From NCBI GenBank assembly GCA_949318235.1, contig OX439133.1, positions 19,070,720 to 19,134,719 of the forward strand: a stretch of 64,000 bases of DNA, read 5' to 3'. Origin of the DNA: Ecdyonurus torrentis. Taxonomy: Eukaryota; Arthropoda; Insecta; Ephemeroptera; Heptageniidae. A program made the translations under genes and the position numbers. The notes under the pieces were generated by a model. It was not told the DNA's origin. It saw only the letters and a program-made list of their open reading frames with translations, and did no database searches. Below, piece by piece: positions 52,017 through 63,516 of the stretch (position 1 is its first letter; each line of letters opens with the position of its first letter).

Positions 52017-53880
52017 TAATTTTCCATATAACATGCTGGAAAAAATGTAATATACGACGATTTAAATTTAAAATAAATGAAATTTAATAATAGAAAATTT
52101 CCTATATTTATTTTACACATAATATGTTTTTAGAAATTTTACAGAATCTTTAATTAAATAATTTATATATTATAATATAAGTAATATATATATATATATT
52201 TTTCACTTTGAAAATATTCATTTTTACAACAAATATCTTATGGTCTGTATAGTAAAATTTATCTATTTTAAAATCACTATTAATTATTCGTAAAACTTAA
52301 ATAAAAGGACATTATTTAAAAAAAAAATGTAACGTAAAATATTAAAAAAATAATATTATTATTAAACATTATTCTATAAAAAATATTTATTTTTTAATTA
52401 AATTTTTTTTAAAGTATCAAAAGCATTTTAACTTACAAAATATGTTTACATTTCAAATATTTATGCAGAAAATTCTTGATGGCTGTGAGATAACTATTTT
52501 GTGTAAAGTAGAGATACTTAATTTGTGCGTACAGTGAGATTAACTAATACCTATATAGTATGGAGGCTAATACCAAAAATGTAATGTCTATTGGCTTTTC
52601 GTGAAGAAAGCACCAAATTTTCAGGGTTGGTAAAGTACATGATCTTCGTCATAAATTTAAGTGGAACCCAAAGATTGGACCCATAGGTCGACCCTGAATG
52701 ACCTTTGACCTGGAGAACAGTTTTTATTTTTTTGTGCAAGAACAGTCACGTTCACAAAAAATTTGTAATGACACAAATCAAAGATAATGCAAAAAACTAC
52801 ACGTGTAACAATTTTCATTGCTCTAGTTAATTACTTTACAAAATGGCGACTAATTAACTTTAATTATTGTCAAATTTTGCATATTTTTCAATATTTTTGG
52901 TTCGCAATTGCCTATAAAAATGTGTAAACAATTAGAAATCATTATATAGCACTTTGATATTGTCATATTAATTTATTAAAAATGCTAATTAGGCATTTTC
53001 GAAGACAATAGGAGAGAAAACACGTGTCTTTGAAGCTGCCGCCACGGACTCCTATAATAGTCCTTATACCATTGCAGGTTATAAATTGCAAATATTTTTA
53101 ATTTGTACATTTCATACCACAGTAATGAAATTTTATACACTTATACTCTGTACCCTAGTAGGGGTTTTGAGCACCAGAGATTATTTTTTCCGCTAACCCT
53201 TTTGACCCTTAGAGACCCTTAATACTCAAAATAAAGGGTTTTTATTTTTTTGTAAACGAAATATGCAAAATGCAAGAAAATGTTAAATAACAAAGTTGTT
53301 GGGCATATTTTTTTCTGTGCCCGTACATTTTTTTCAACGTGCTAGGTTGCCAAGTTTTATTGCAGTGTTGCCAAAGCTTAAAAAATATAAGTAAATTCAT
53401 GGTTTTGGCCACCACGTATAGCTCACATTCGATCACATAGCGTAAAAAAATACGTTTTAACACTGCATGTGTTTAGTGTTACTAGTTTTGTAATCAAATT
53501 AATTTTTATAACTAGCGCTAAACTATATTTAGGGGTTAATTATTGCGGTAAACTTGCGCTTCCCACTTGATGTGTATGTTTCGCCATATACACAATACAC
53601 CTATATGGGATTGCGCATAGCTTTATGTAAAGAGCAAATAACGACCGATATAGTAGGATTTTAGAGAAATTGAGTTTTAATTCACACAAGTTTACTGGGG
53701 TCCATAATTTGAGGTACTGTAACCCTCGGTAGTCAACCCTTTTTAGCATAGTATATGCAGTAAAGTATAGATTTTTAATTTTTAGTTGCAATATAATATA
53801 GTATCATAATAGTAAGTAGTAATCAGTATACTTGGGGCCATTGGAATGCGGGGGGCGTGGCCTAAGGTCATTAGTGCATG
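52017..53880. other. Upstream intergenic sequence
   Basis: AT-rich, with non-coding stretches at 52545-52735 and 53020-53470 whose style (GACCTTTGACCT, CGAAGACAATAGGAG) recalls the large foldbacks, but no paired ends were found. The minus-strand frames at 53242-53463 and 53540-53791 lack support. Confidence 0.4.
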
Positions 53881-54345
53881 ACTCATCATAATATAGCTGA
53901 AGAGTGCAAGGGTAAATAAAAGGTTATGACGTCATGATTGACAGGTAACATGGAAAATCAATTAGCTTGGACAATGGGGTAGACGAGTTCGAACCTGTTC
54001 AAGGTCGTTCGCGAGCCATTTATGAAAGAGTGTAAGATGGCTTTAATGTATTATGCCTGGGGCTATGTGTCCCTAGCTGAAGAGTGCAAGGATAAATAAA
54101 AGGTTATGACGTCATGATTCGACAGGTAACATGGAAAATCAATTAGTTTGGACAAGTTCGAACACGTTCAAGGTCGTTCTTGAATCTTTATGAAAGAGTG
54201 TGAGAGAGAATTTATATATGACGCCTGGGGCTATGCGTCACGAAACAAAGAGTGTGGAGGTACATAATGGTGACGTCATGCAAAACAGGTGGCGAATAAT
54301 GCAATATGGCGTACCAAATGTAACCTGTTCAAGGTCGTTCGTTGC
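53881..54345. repeat. Degenerate tandem units with TGACGTCA and TCAAGGTCG motifs
   Basis: Unit of about 165-180 bp: AGCTGAAGAGTGCAAGGGTA, GGTTATGACGTCATGATT, ACAGGTAACATGGAAAATCA, GTTCGAACCTGTTCAAGGTC, TTATGAAAGAGTG and GGGGCTATG. Copies start near 53896, 54076 and 54246. Shorter relatives lie at about 56670-57070 and, mirrored, at 62571-62971. Confidence 0.85.
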
Positions 54346-54434
54346 GGCTATACGCATGTGGGAATCTGAAGCGTGGGAATGGCGGATTTCTTTATTGCAG
54401 GAATGTGAGTGCTCTTTTGCACTTTGCTGGCTTC

Positions 54435-54459
54435 CTTCTAGAATGTTCTAGAAGGTTCC
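54435..54459. promoter_or_regulatory. Heat-shock-element-like array, five pentamers
   Basis: Five contiguous alternating nTTCn/nGAAn pentamers with no mismatch, the consensus bound by trimers of heat shock factor. It lies within a repeated block that continues GGTTCCTTGCAGGTAGC. Function is inferred from the motif alone. Confidence 0.6.
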
Positions 54460-54554
54460 TTGCAGGTAGCCATGTGTCCCCGTATGTAAGTTGCAAAAAG
54501 AATGGTTGGACAAAACCTAACATGTTCAAGGTCCTTTGCACGGTTAATTCAGTC

Positions 54555-54569
54555 CTTCTAGAACGTTCT
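54555..54569. promoter_or_regulatory. Heat-shock-element-like site, three pentamers
   Basis: CTTCT-AGAAC-GTTCT, three perfect contiguous pentamers, about 100 bp from the five-pentamer array. Confidence 0.5.
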
Positions 54570-55458
54570 GAGTATGAGACCTTACATTTAGAAAAATAAG
54601 GAAATGGCGGTTAGAATATTTCAATTTTTGTGCCTAAAGCTACCAGTATGCAAAACGTTGAAAATGAATAACGAAAATAAAAAAATTGAGGGGAAATTAT
54701 GAAAAAGTGGAGGGATAATTTAAAAGAAAAAATGTGGAGGGGGTATATATAACAGAAACTATGCATCCGTCAAGAGCGGGAACGTTTCAAAATTAAGTTT
54801 TTCTTTTGTTTAATATATTAACATTTTTTCTTGTTAATTCTTTTATGTATAAAATATCTTCTATAATAAATAAAATAAATAAATTAAGTATCAAAAATCC
54901 TAACCAGAAAAACTTTTCAAATTTTATAATAAATATAAATTCCCAACCTTTTATAATATAGCTAACAATAATTATATCTTATTTGGAATACATATGGGAA
55001 CGTTTCAAAATTAAGTTTTTATTTATTTTTTTATTTGATTATGTAAAATATTTTCTTGTTACTTATAATTCTATGGTCAAAAGATTTCTATAAAAACCAA
55101 AATACATAATTTAAGTATCAAAAAATCCTACTTATAAAAACGTTTCAAATTTTTAAATAAATTTATTTTTCTTAACCTTTTATAATAGCTAACAATTATA
55201 TCTTATTTTCAAAACATATTAACTTAATGCTCAAAAAGGACATACTACTTATAATACTTGTAATAATTATACTTATGTATAAGACACATAAGAATGACCT
55301 GGAAGGTTTCTTGCAGGTAGGCTTGTGACCCCCGTAGCACGGATTGAATTGCAATGAGCTTGTCTGAACAAAAACTAACATGTTCAAAGCCATTTGGGGC
55401 GCAGCGCTAGACCATAGTTACATGAAATGTGAAAAAGGGAAGAGTAAATGAATCATTC

Positions 55459-55473
55459 CTTCTAGAACATTCT
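55459..55473. promoter_or_regulatory. Heat-shock-element-like site, three pentamers
   Basis: CTTCT-AGAAC-ATTCT, three perfect contiguous pentamers. It belongs to the same repeat family as the arrays near 54.4 kb. Confidence 0.5.
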
Positions 55474-55543
55474 GAACCTGGGTTGACATTAGAGAAAGGT
55501 GTTAATGGCGGTTCACGTGTTTTAAAATTTCAACGCTGCTTTC

Positions 55544-55568
55544 CTTCTAGAATGCTTTGAAAGGTTCC
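55544..55568. promoter_or_regulatory. Decayed heat-shock-element-like array
   Basis: CTTCT-AGAAT, then GCTTT-GAAAG-GTTCC, a damaged version of the five-pentamer block followed by CTTGCAGGTAGC. It is about 320 bp upstream of the putative transcription start of the 112-codon gene. Confidence 0.4.
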
Positions 55569-55860
55569 TTGCAGGTAGCTTTGTGACCCCCGTAGCAAGG
55601 ATTGAATTTTAATAAGCTTGTCTCTACGAAACTCAACATGTTCAAGGTTGTTGGTAAACCTAGCTAGGTCATAATTATATACCAATATATTACAATATAA
55701 ATAGTTTTTTATTTCTTAATTTGCCTTATTACATTAGTAAACCTGAGAACCTTCTCATTAATCTCTACTGCTGGCGTTTTGAACATCATTTATCACAGCA
55801 AGTCACTGTGAGCAAGTTCGAAAAAATAAAAACCGTGCTTGGGAGAAAATTTAGATCTTC

Positions 55861-56121
55861 ATAAATACATTGTGCGCTCCTATATCAGAGTTTATTCATC
55901 CTAATAAATGTAAGTAATCGTTATTGTATAGTTAATATTTTCTACATAGATATATTTCTATAAAAATTGCAATATAATTGATGAAGTATTCAAATGTTAA
56001 AACTTAATGTAGACATATATGTGTCTAAACAAAACCTAAAAATTACTTAAAGTTTTATTTTTAACTATTTTGTATAATGTACAAAACATATTATAATAAA
56101 ATGTTTTATATTTGTTTATAG
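55861..56121 (+). promoter_or_regulatory. Putative promoter, 5' UTR exon and intron of the left 112-codon gene
   Basis: ATAAATA at 55861-55867 could serve as a TATA box. A short non-coding exon would end at 55909 (AATAAAT|gtaagt), and the intron closes with tttgtttatag at 56121, three bases before the start codon. The mirrored copy is at 63520-63780. Confidence 0.45.
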
Positions 56122-56124
56122 ATC

Positions 56125-56463
56125 ATGTCCCTGTATGCAAATTTACAAGAATTGATAGCTCCAGCTCAGACAGATGCCATGCCTAGAAATTTAAAGGATA
56201 CTCCTATAGGCGTGCCACATCTCGTCCACAAGATGCTATATGTTCCTCCAGGGGTATACCCCCACCCTTCTGTCCTCGTCTTTTTGCAAGCTGCTCCTGA
56301 TACGCCTATCTATATGTCATATCTTCCTAAGTACGCTGTGGCAGCCACCTCAGCAACAGAGTGCACAGAATACAATGCAAGCACTAAACGCCTTAATTTG
56401 ACTTCCAAGGGCAGTGTGGGTAATTCAACAAAGATTGAATTCAGCCCAGCATTAGCTGAGTAA
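56125..56463 (+). CDS. 112-residue protein of unknown family, left copy
   Basis: I do not recognise the family. It starts MSLYANLQELIAPAQTDAMP, has a central stretch KMLYVPPGVYPHPSVLVFLQ then AAPDTPIYMSYLPKYAVAAT, and ends NSTKIEFSPALAE. There is no signal peptide, membrane helix or zinc motif; Pro, Ala, Thr and Tyr are frequent. Support for a real gene: clearly higher G+C than the flanks, a 3' splice site three bases before the ATG, a donor 212 bp upstream, and two AATAAA signals (56472-56477, 56483-56488) straight after the stop. An identical inverted copy lies at 63178-63516. It may be cargo of a large inverted-repeat element. Confidence 0.75.
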   Translation: MSLYANLQELIAPAQTDAMPRNLKDTPIGVPHLVHKMLYVPPGVYPHPSVLVFLQAAPDTPIYMSYLPKYAVAATSATECTEYNASTKRLNLTSKGSVGNSTKIEFSPALAE

Positions 56464-56669
56464 TGTTATCCAATAAATATTGAATAAAAAATTATCTTAA
56501 ACAAAAATTATAAAAAGTTTACTTTATCCAAAATCCCTAATAAAAATAATAAACGTTCACTTTAGATAGCATTAAATAAAATTACGTATTTATCATAAAC
56601 AAAATCTATGTAAATTATATAAGTTATAAATTTTAAAAACATAATTTAGTTTTTAAACAATAAAAATAA

Positions 56670-57070
56670 GTTGGACCAGTTGAAACCTGTTTAAGGTCGT
56701 TTGCGGTCCTTAGTGAAAGAGTGTGAGAGTTTTTTATGCATACAGCCTAGGGCTATGCCTCACTGTACCCAGGTAAAGAGTGCGAGGGTAAATAGTTGTG
56801 ACGTCATGAATGACAGGTAACATGAAAAATCAATTACTTTGGTCAATAGGTTGGACAAGTTCGAACCCGTTCAAGGTCGTTCGCGATCCTTTATGAAAGA
56901 GTACAAGGGTATTTCTATGCACTTAGCCTGTGATATAAAATGGAGGCTATGCCTCCCAGTACCTAGCCGAAGGGTTTAAAGGTAAAAATGGTGACGTCAT
57001 GATTATCACAAATGAAAAAGTGTGCCGCAATTTGCACAAAAAAGTGACGGACAAACTAACATGTTCAAGG
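56670..57070. repeat. Further units of the TGACGTCA/TCAAGGTCG repeat, left arm
   Basis: Three units, with TGACGTCA at 56799 and 56992, repeats of GTTCAAGGTCGTTCG and GAAAGAGTGTGAG, and the phrase GGCTATGCCTC. Mirrored at 62571-62971. Confidence 0.8.
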
Positions 57071-57295
57071 TCGTTCTCGTTCATGGTAGGAAAAAAAGGG
57101 GAGGGTGCTGTGTGTCATTGTGAGAATCTCAGGGGTGGGTAATGTAGAGAGTGCCTTATTTGATAAACAGTGCGCATCATTAAGTTTTACCTATGCGTAA
57201 ACAAAAAGAGGAAAAAAGGTGACTAAGTACAGAAAAGTTTCTTATTATGCAGGTGTAACTCGTATACAAGGCTCTTTTTTACCTCTATATACTAT

Positions 57296-57586
57296 ATACG
57301 GTGAATGCGCATGACGTCATGCACTTGGAGCCTATTCTGAAGTAATGAATAATATTGCTCAGCATTTAGTTTAAACTTTGTTCAAGACTTTCCTTTCGGA
57401 TATTGGGTAATTAATATTAGTATAATTCTCAAATACTTGAGATACTAATTCAACGTATCAACAGCATTATTGCTCTCCATAATATTGTTTCGAATTTTAA
57501 ATAAGAAAAAGAGTCATTTTTCCTATGTGGACTAGGTTATTTAGTCATCCAACGTGACGTCGATTATAACATGAATACACAGACCC
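57296..57586 (+). mobile_element. Dispersed repeat of the TGACGTCA/GCTCAGCATAG family, left arm
   Basis: Contains GCGCATGACGTCATGCA, CTGAAGTAATGAATAATATT, GCTCAGCAT, CTCAAATACTTGAG and GTGACGTCGATTATAACATG. Mirrored at about 62055-62345. The 93-codon frame overlapping its right end (57545-57826) is AT-rich and unsupported. Confidence 0.7.
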
Positions 57587-58543
57587 TATAAAGTACCTAA
57601 AAACTATTACAAATAGATTTACATTATAACTTTTGTGTAAGTTTAAAAACATATTGAATATGTAAATGTGTTTTGCTAATACTATAACAATACAAACACT
57701 ATATAAATATTTAATTATTTTAAAATTGTTTGTATTGAATCTGAGCACAAAATTATAAAAAATTAAAATAAATGAATATAATACAGTAAATGTTAAAAAC
57801 TTTATTGAATAGTATATCATAAACAAGCAAAAATAATTTAAATTTAGATATTATGAAAATAAAAGTAAAAATATAGTTGAAAGCATTAAAGAATAAAACA
57901 AAAAATAGAATAAAAATTACATAAAAAATAATAAACTACTTAGAGCGGAAACATATAAAATAAAAAATAAAAAAGAACAGAGAAAGAAAAACAATAATAA
58001 GATTTATAAAAAACTATTTTTAAAAGTCCATCAACTTAAAAAGGTAGATTAAGACAATCAAATTGAATCTTATAATAATATACCTAATATAATTATACAA
58101 CTGTTTAATAAAATTTTCAACATGGTAAAAAATATAACAAACACTTGCTTATATATGTTAATTATTTGCATAAAAACTTCAGATTTTATATTTAAATTTT
58201 ATTTTTAAGGTTTCTAGACACTTCGACGTTTCCAAAAGTCTATACCATCACGACTAATTTTTGTGCTAATGAATGCATGCCTAAGGCCAAATATTACGAT
58301 TTAGGGCTATATTCTAAACTTCACAATGTAAAAGTGAAAAATCTAACAACCCAACATACAAAGGACTTTTTTGTGGATTTTTTATATCTTGTGTACATGA
58401 TATAGCTTCAATAGTACAATTAAATTTTTTCTTTATTACGAAAATATAATTAATTATTTTAAAATGAAAAAATTCAATGTTTACTCAACTTAACATTTCG
58501 AGATGTTTATAAGTTATAAATTGAAATTGAAAGGAAATCTATA

Positions 58544-58887
58544 TTAAAGGCATAGAAAACATGAAACAACATCTTCTTTATAATGATTAAATACAACATG
58601 GGATCTACAAAACTGATGATAAATTTTACCAGAATATAAATGTGTCCCCCCACAAGAGAGCGTGAAAAACTGTAAAGTATGCACTTTGCGTGAATGTGTC
58701 TTGTTATGACGTCAGAAACAGGCACAACTAGTATGAAAACTTTTTGCGGGTTGCAAAAACAGAACATTTCTGATCATTGCTACGTCGTTACAGTTGGGTT
58801 TTGACACCAATTCATGGCATTTATGTAAATCCCATAAATTGTTTTGTGATGTAAATGCTTATATTTTCATGTTCTCTGCGCCTTTAA
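58544..58887. mobile_element. TTAA-flanked MITE, GGCATAGAAAACATG family, left arm
   Basis: Left TTAAAGGCATAGAAAACATG and right CATGTTCTCTGCGCCTTTAA, inverted. TGACGTCA lies inside at 58707. Mirrored at 60754-61097. The 86-codon frame inside is a chance frame. A worn fragment of the same family is at about 2915-3000. Confidence 0.75.
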
Positions 58888-59678
58888 TATATCTTTATAA
58901 AATATTTATTGTTTTGTCAGATTGATTGACAAACTTATACTTCTTGACTTCAATACGTGTCAGTCCATTTGATTACTCATTCATTTATTATTTAATTACA
59001 CAATTTTTATACAAAAATACTTTATTAATAGCGTGCCAAAAATATTATATATCATAATTTATGTATGAAAACATATTATAATTTTTATAAACTTATAGCA
59101 GCCAACACGTTTCGGTAGAAACATTTAACTTTTTGAATGTTTATCAATTGGATTTTTCAATTAATATTAAGAAATATTATTTAACACCTATCCCTTACTT
59201 TGCTTTTAAACAGGATTACGTATAAACAAAAATTTTAATGACAGAAAATTTTAATTAAGGTTTATATAAATGACTCATTCAAACCAAAAATAGGATAAAC
59301 TTATTTGTACTCAACAATTTGAGAGTACTGCAGCTTACTTGAGATATTATGCAAACTCATTACCAACTCTTCTGAAATGTTTATTTGCGTATTATTTATT
59401 GAATTCTTTTACACTGATTAATTTAATTATTTTATTCGTTGGCTGTTTTAATGCAATATTGTTTGAATGGATCATAGTTCATTCCAAAACAACGAATTGT
59501 TTTCATACACACTGATTCATTCGGTGATGGATGGTTTGATTGATTAAGTCATAGATTGTTTGTATGATTAAGCAATTAATTAAGTAATTGATTTGTTGAT
59601 CAATTGGACGATCGGTTGATTGATTATTTCATTATTTGATTGATTGATTGATTAATTGATTAATTGATTAATTGATTA

Positions 59679-59698
<20 letters not shown>

Positions 59699-59709
<11 letters not shown>

Positions 59710-59945
59710 ACATAATTCATTTTTTCAATCATTGTTGGTCAAAATAATGTATTAATTTATTAATGGATTCATTTAATAACGTAATAATTGATTAATTAAT
59801 GGATTAATTCACGATTGATATATTGATGGTTGGATAAATGGCTTTATTGTTGGATAGATGGATTGATTGCAGAATGATTGACTTATTAACTGATTCATTG
59901 ATTATATCAATATTTATTAATTGATAAATAAATTATTAGGTGATT
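59699..59945. other. Unique spacer at the palindrome centre
   Basis: About 245 bp, not mirrored, with GATT, GGATG and TTAAT phrases resembling degenerated tetranucleotide repeats. It separates the arms, so the palindrome is not a simple back-to-back hairpin. Confidence 0.8.
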
Positions 59946-62900
59946 TCAATCAATCAATCAATCAAAAAATCAATCAATCAATTAATCAATTAATCAATCA
60001 ATCAAATAATGAAATAATCAATCAACCGATCGTCCAATTGATCAACAAATCAATTACTTAATCAATTGCTTAATCATACAAACAATCTATGACTTAATCA
60101 ATCAAACCATCCATCACCGAATGAATCAGTGTGTATGAAAACAATTCGTTGTTTTGGGATGAACTATGATCCATTCAAACAATATTGCATTAAAACAGCC
60201 AACGAATAAAATAATTAAATTAATCAGTGTAAAAGAATTCAATAAATAATACGCAAATAAACATTTCAGAAGAGTTGGTAATGAGTTTGCATAATATCTC
60301 AAGTAAGCTGCAGTACTCTCAAATTGTTGAGTACAAATAAGTTTATCCTATTTTTGGTTTGAATGAGTCATCTATATAAACCTTAATTAAAATTTTCTGT
60401 CATTAAAATTTTTGTTTATACGTAATCCTGTTTAAAAGCAAAGTAAGGGATAGGTGTTAAATAATATTTCTTAATATTAATTGAAAAATCCAATTGATAA
60501 ACATTCAAAAAGTTAAATGTTTCTACCGAAACGTGTTGGCTGCTATAAGTTTATAAAAATTATAATATGTTTTCATACATAAATTATGATATATAATATT
60601 TTTGGCACGCTATTAATAAAGTATTTTTGTATAAAAATTGTGTAATTAAATAATAAATGAATGAGTAATCAAATGGACTGACACGTATTGAAGTCAAGAA
60701 GTATAAGTTTGTCAATCAATCTGACAAAACAATAAATATTTTATAAAGATATATTAAAGGCGCAGAGAACATGAAAATATAAGCATTTACATCACAAAAC
60801 AATTTATGGGATTTACATAAATGCCATGAATTGGTGTCAAAACCCAACTGTAACGACGTAGCAATGATCAGAAATGTTCTGTTTTTGCAACCCGCAAAAA
60901 GTTTTCATACTAGTTGTGCCTGTTTCTGACGTCATAACAAGACACATTCACGCAAAGTGCATACTTTACAGTTTTTCACGCTCTCTTGTGGGGGGACACA
61001 TTTATATTCTGGTAAAATTTATCATCAGTTTTGTAGATCCCATGTTGTATTTAATCATTATAAAGAAGATGTTGTTTCATGTTTTCTATGCCTTTAATAT
61101 AGATTTCCTTTCAATTTCAATTTATAACTTATAAACATCTCGAAATGTTAAGTTGAGTAAACATTGAATTTTTTCATTTTAAAATAATTAATTATATTTT
61201 CGTAATAAAGAAAAAATTTAATTGTACTATTGAAGCTATATCATGTACACAAGATATAAAAAATCCACAAAAAAGTCCTTTGTATGTTGGGTTGTTAGAT
61301 TTTTCACTTTTACATTGTGAAGTTTAGAATATAGCCCTAAATCGTAATATTTGGCCTTAGGCATGCATTCATTAGCACAAAAATTAGTCGTGATGGTATA
61401 GACTTTTGGAAACGTCGAAGTGTCTAGAAACCTTAAAAATAAAATTTAAATATAAAATCTGAAGTTTTTATGCAAATAATTAACATATATAAGCAAGTGT
61501 TTGTTATATTTTTTACCATGTTGAAAATTTTATTAAACAGTTGTATAATTATATTAGGTATATTATTATAAGATTCAATTTGATTGTCTTAATCTACCTT
61601 TTTAAGTTGATGGACTTTTAAAAATAGTTTTTTATAAATCTTATTATTGTTTTTCTTTCTCTGTTCTTTTTTATTTTTTATTTTATATGTTTCCGCTCTA
61701 AGTAGTTTATTATTTTTTATGTAATTTTTATTCTATTTTTTGTTTTATTCTTTAATGCTTTCAACTATATTTTTACTTTTATTTTCATAATATCTAAATT
61801 TAAATTATTTTTGCTTGTTTATGATATACTATTCAATAAAGTTTTTAACATTTACTGTATTATATTCATTTATTTTAATTTTTTATAATTTTGTGCTCAG
61901 ATTCAATACAAACAATTTTAAAATAATTAAATATTTATATAGTGTTTGTATTGTTATAGTATTAGCAAAACACATTTACATATTCAATATGTTTTTAAAC
62001 TTACACAAAAGTTATAATGTAAATCTATTTGTAATAGTTTTTAGGTACTTTATAGGGTCTGTGTATTCATGTTATAATCGACGTCACGTTGGATGACTAA
62101 ATAACCTAGTCCACATAGGAAAAATGACTCTTTTTCTTATTTAAAATTCGAAACAATATTATGGAGAGCAATAATGCTGTTGATACGTTGAATTAGTATC
62201 TCAAGTATTTGAGAATTATACTAATATTAATTACCCAATATCCGAAAGGAAAGTCTTGAACAAAGTTTAAACTAAATGCTGAGCAATATTATTCATTACT
62301 TCAGAATAGGGTCCAAGTGCATGACGTCATGCGCATTCACCGTATATAGTATATAGAGGTAAAAAAGAGCCTTGTATACGAGTTACACCTGCATAATAAG
62401 AAACTTTTCTGTACTTAGTCACCTTTTTTCCTCTTTTTGTTTACGCATAGGTAAAACTTAATGATGCGCCATGTTTATCAAATAAGGCACTCTCTACATT
62501 ACCCACCCCTGAGATTCTCACAATGACACACAGCACCCTCCCCTTTTTTTCCTACCATGAACGAGAACGACCTTGAACATGTTAGTTTGTCCGTCACTTT
62601 TTTGTGCAAATTGCGGCACACTTTTTCATTTGTGATAATCATGACGTCACCATTTTTACCTTTAAACCCTTCGGCTAGGTACTGGGAGGCATAGCCTCCA
62701 TTTTATATCACAGGCTAAGTGCATAGAAATACCCTTGTACTCTTTCATAAAGGATCGCGAACGACCTTGAACGGGTTCGAACTTGTCCAACCTATTGACC
62801 AAAGTAATTGATTTTTCATGTTACCTGTCATTCATGACGTCACAACTATTTACCCTCGCACTCTTTACCTGGGTACAGTGAGGCATAGCCCTAGGCTGTA

Positions 62901-63177
62901 TGCATAAAAAACTCTCACACTCTTTCACTAAGGACCGCAAACGACCTTAAACAGGTTTCAACTGGTCCAACTTATTTTTATTGTTTAAAAACTAAATTAT
63001 GTTTTTAAAATTTATAACTTATATAATTTACATAGATTTTGTTTATGATAAATACGTAATTTTATTTAATGCTATCTAAAGTGAACGTTTATTATTTTTA
63101 TTAGGGATTTTGGATAAAGTAAACTTTTTATAATTTTTGTTTAAGATAATTTTTTATTCAATATTTATTGGATAACA

Positions 63178-63516
63178 TTACTCAGCTAATGCTGGGCTGA
63201 ATTCAATCTTTGTTGAATTACCCACACTGCCCTTGGAAGTCAAATTAAGGCGTTTAGTGCTTGCATTGTATTCTGTGCACTCTGTTGCTGAGGTGGCTGC
63301 CACAGCGTACTTAGGAAGATATGACATATAGATAGGCGTATCAGGAGCAGCTTGCAAAAAGACGAGGACAGAAGGGTGGGGGTATACCCCTGGAGGAACA
63401 TATAGCATCTTGTGGACGAGATGTGGCACGCCTATAGGAGTATCCTTTAAATTTCTAGGCATGGCATCTGTCTGAGCTGGAGCTATCAATTCTTGTAAAT
63501 TTGCATACAGGGACAT
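63178..63516 (-). CDS. 112-residue protein of unknown family, right copy
   Basis: Same translation as 56125-56463, on the opposite strand, with the same upstream intron signals and AATAAA motifs in mirror image. The two genes point toward each other, about 6.7 kb apart, across the palindrome centre. Perfect protein identity despite several differences elsewhere in the arms is compatible with recent duplication, gene conversion or selection; one locus cannot decide between them. Confidence 0.72.
   Translation of the reverse strand: MSLYANLQELIAPAQTDAMPRNLKDTPIGVPHLVHKMLYVPPGVYPHPSVLVFLQAAPDTPIYMSYLPKYAVAATSATECTEYNASTKRLNLTSKGSVGNSTKIEFSPALAE

Noticed and set aside
57545..57826. 93-codon frame in the left palindrome arm (twin at 61815-62096)
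   Set aside because: Very AT-rich, hydrophobic chance composition, no splice or poly(A) context, overlaps a MITE.
58507..58767. 86-codon frame in the left palindrome arm (twin at 60874-61134)
   Set aside because: Lies within a TTAA-flanked MITE whose decayed relative near 2.9 kb does not keep the frame.
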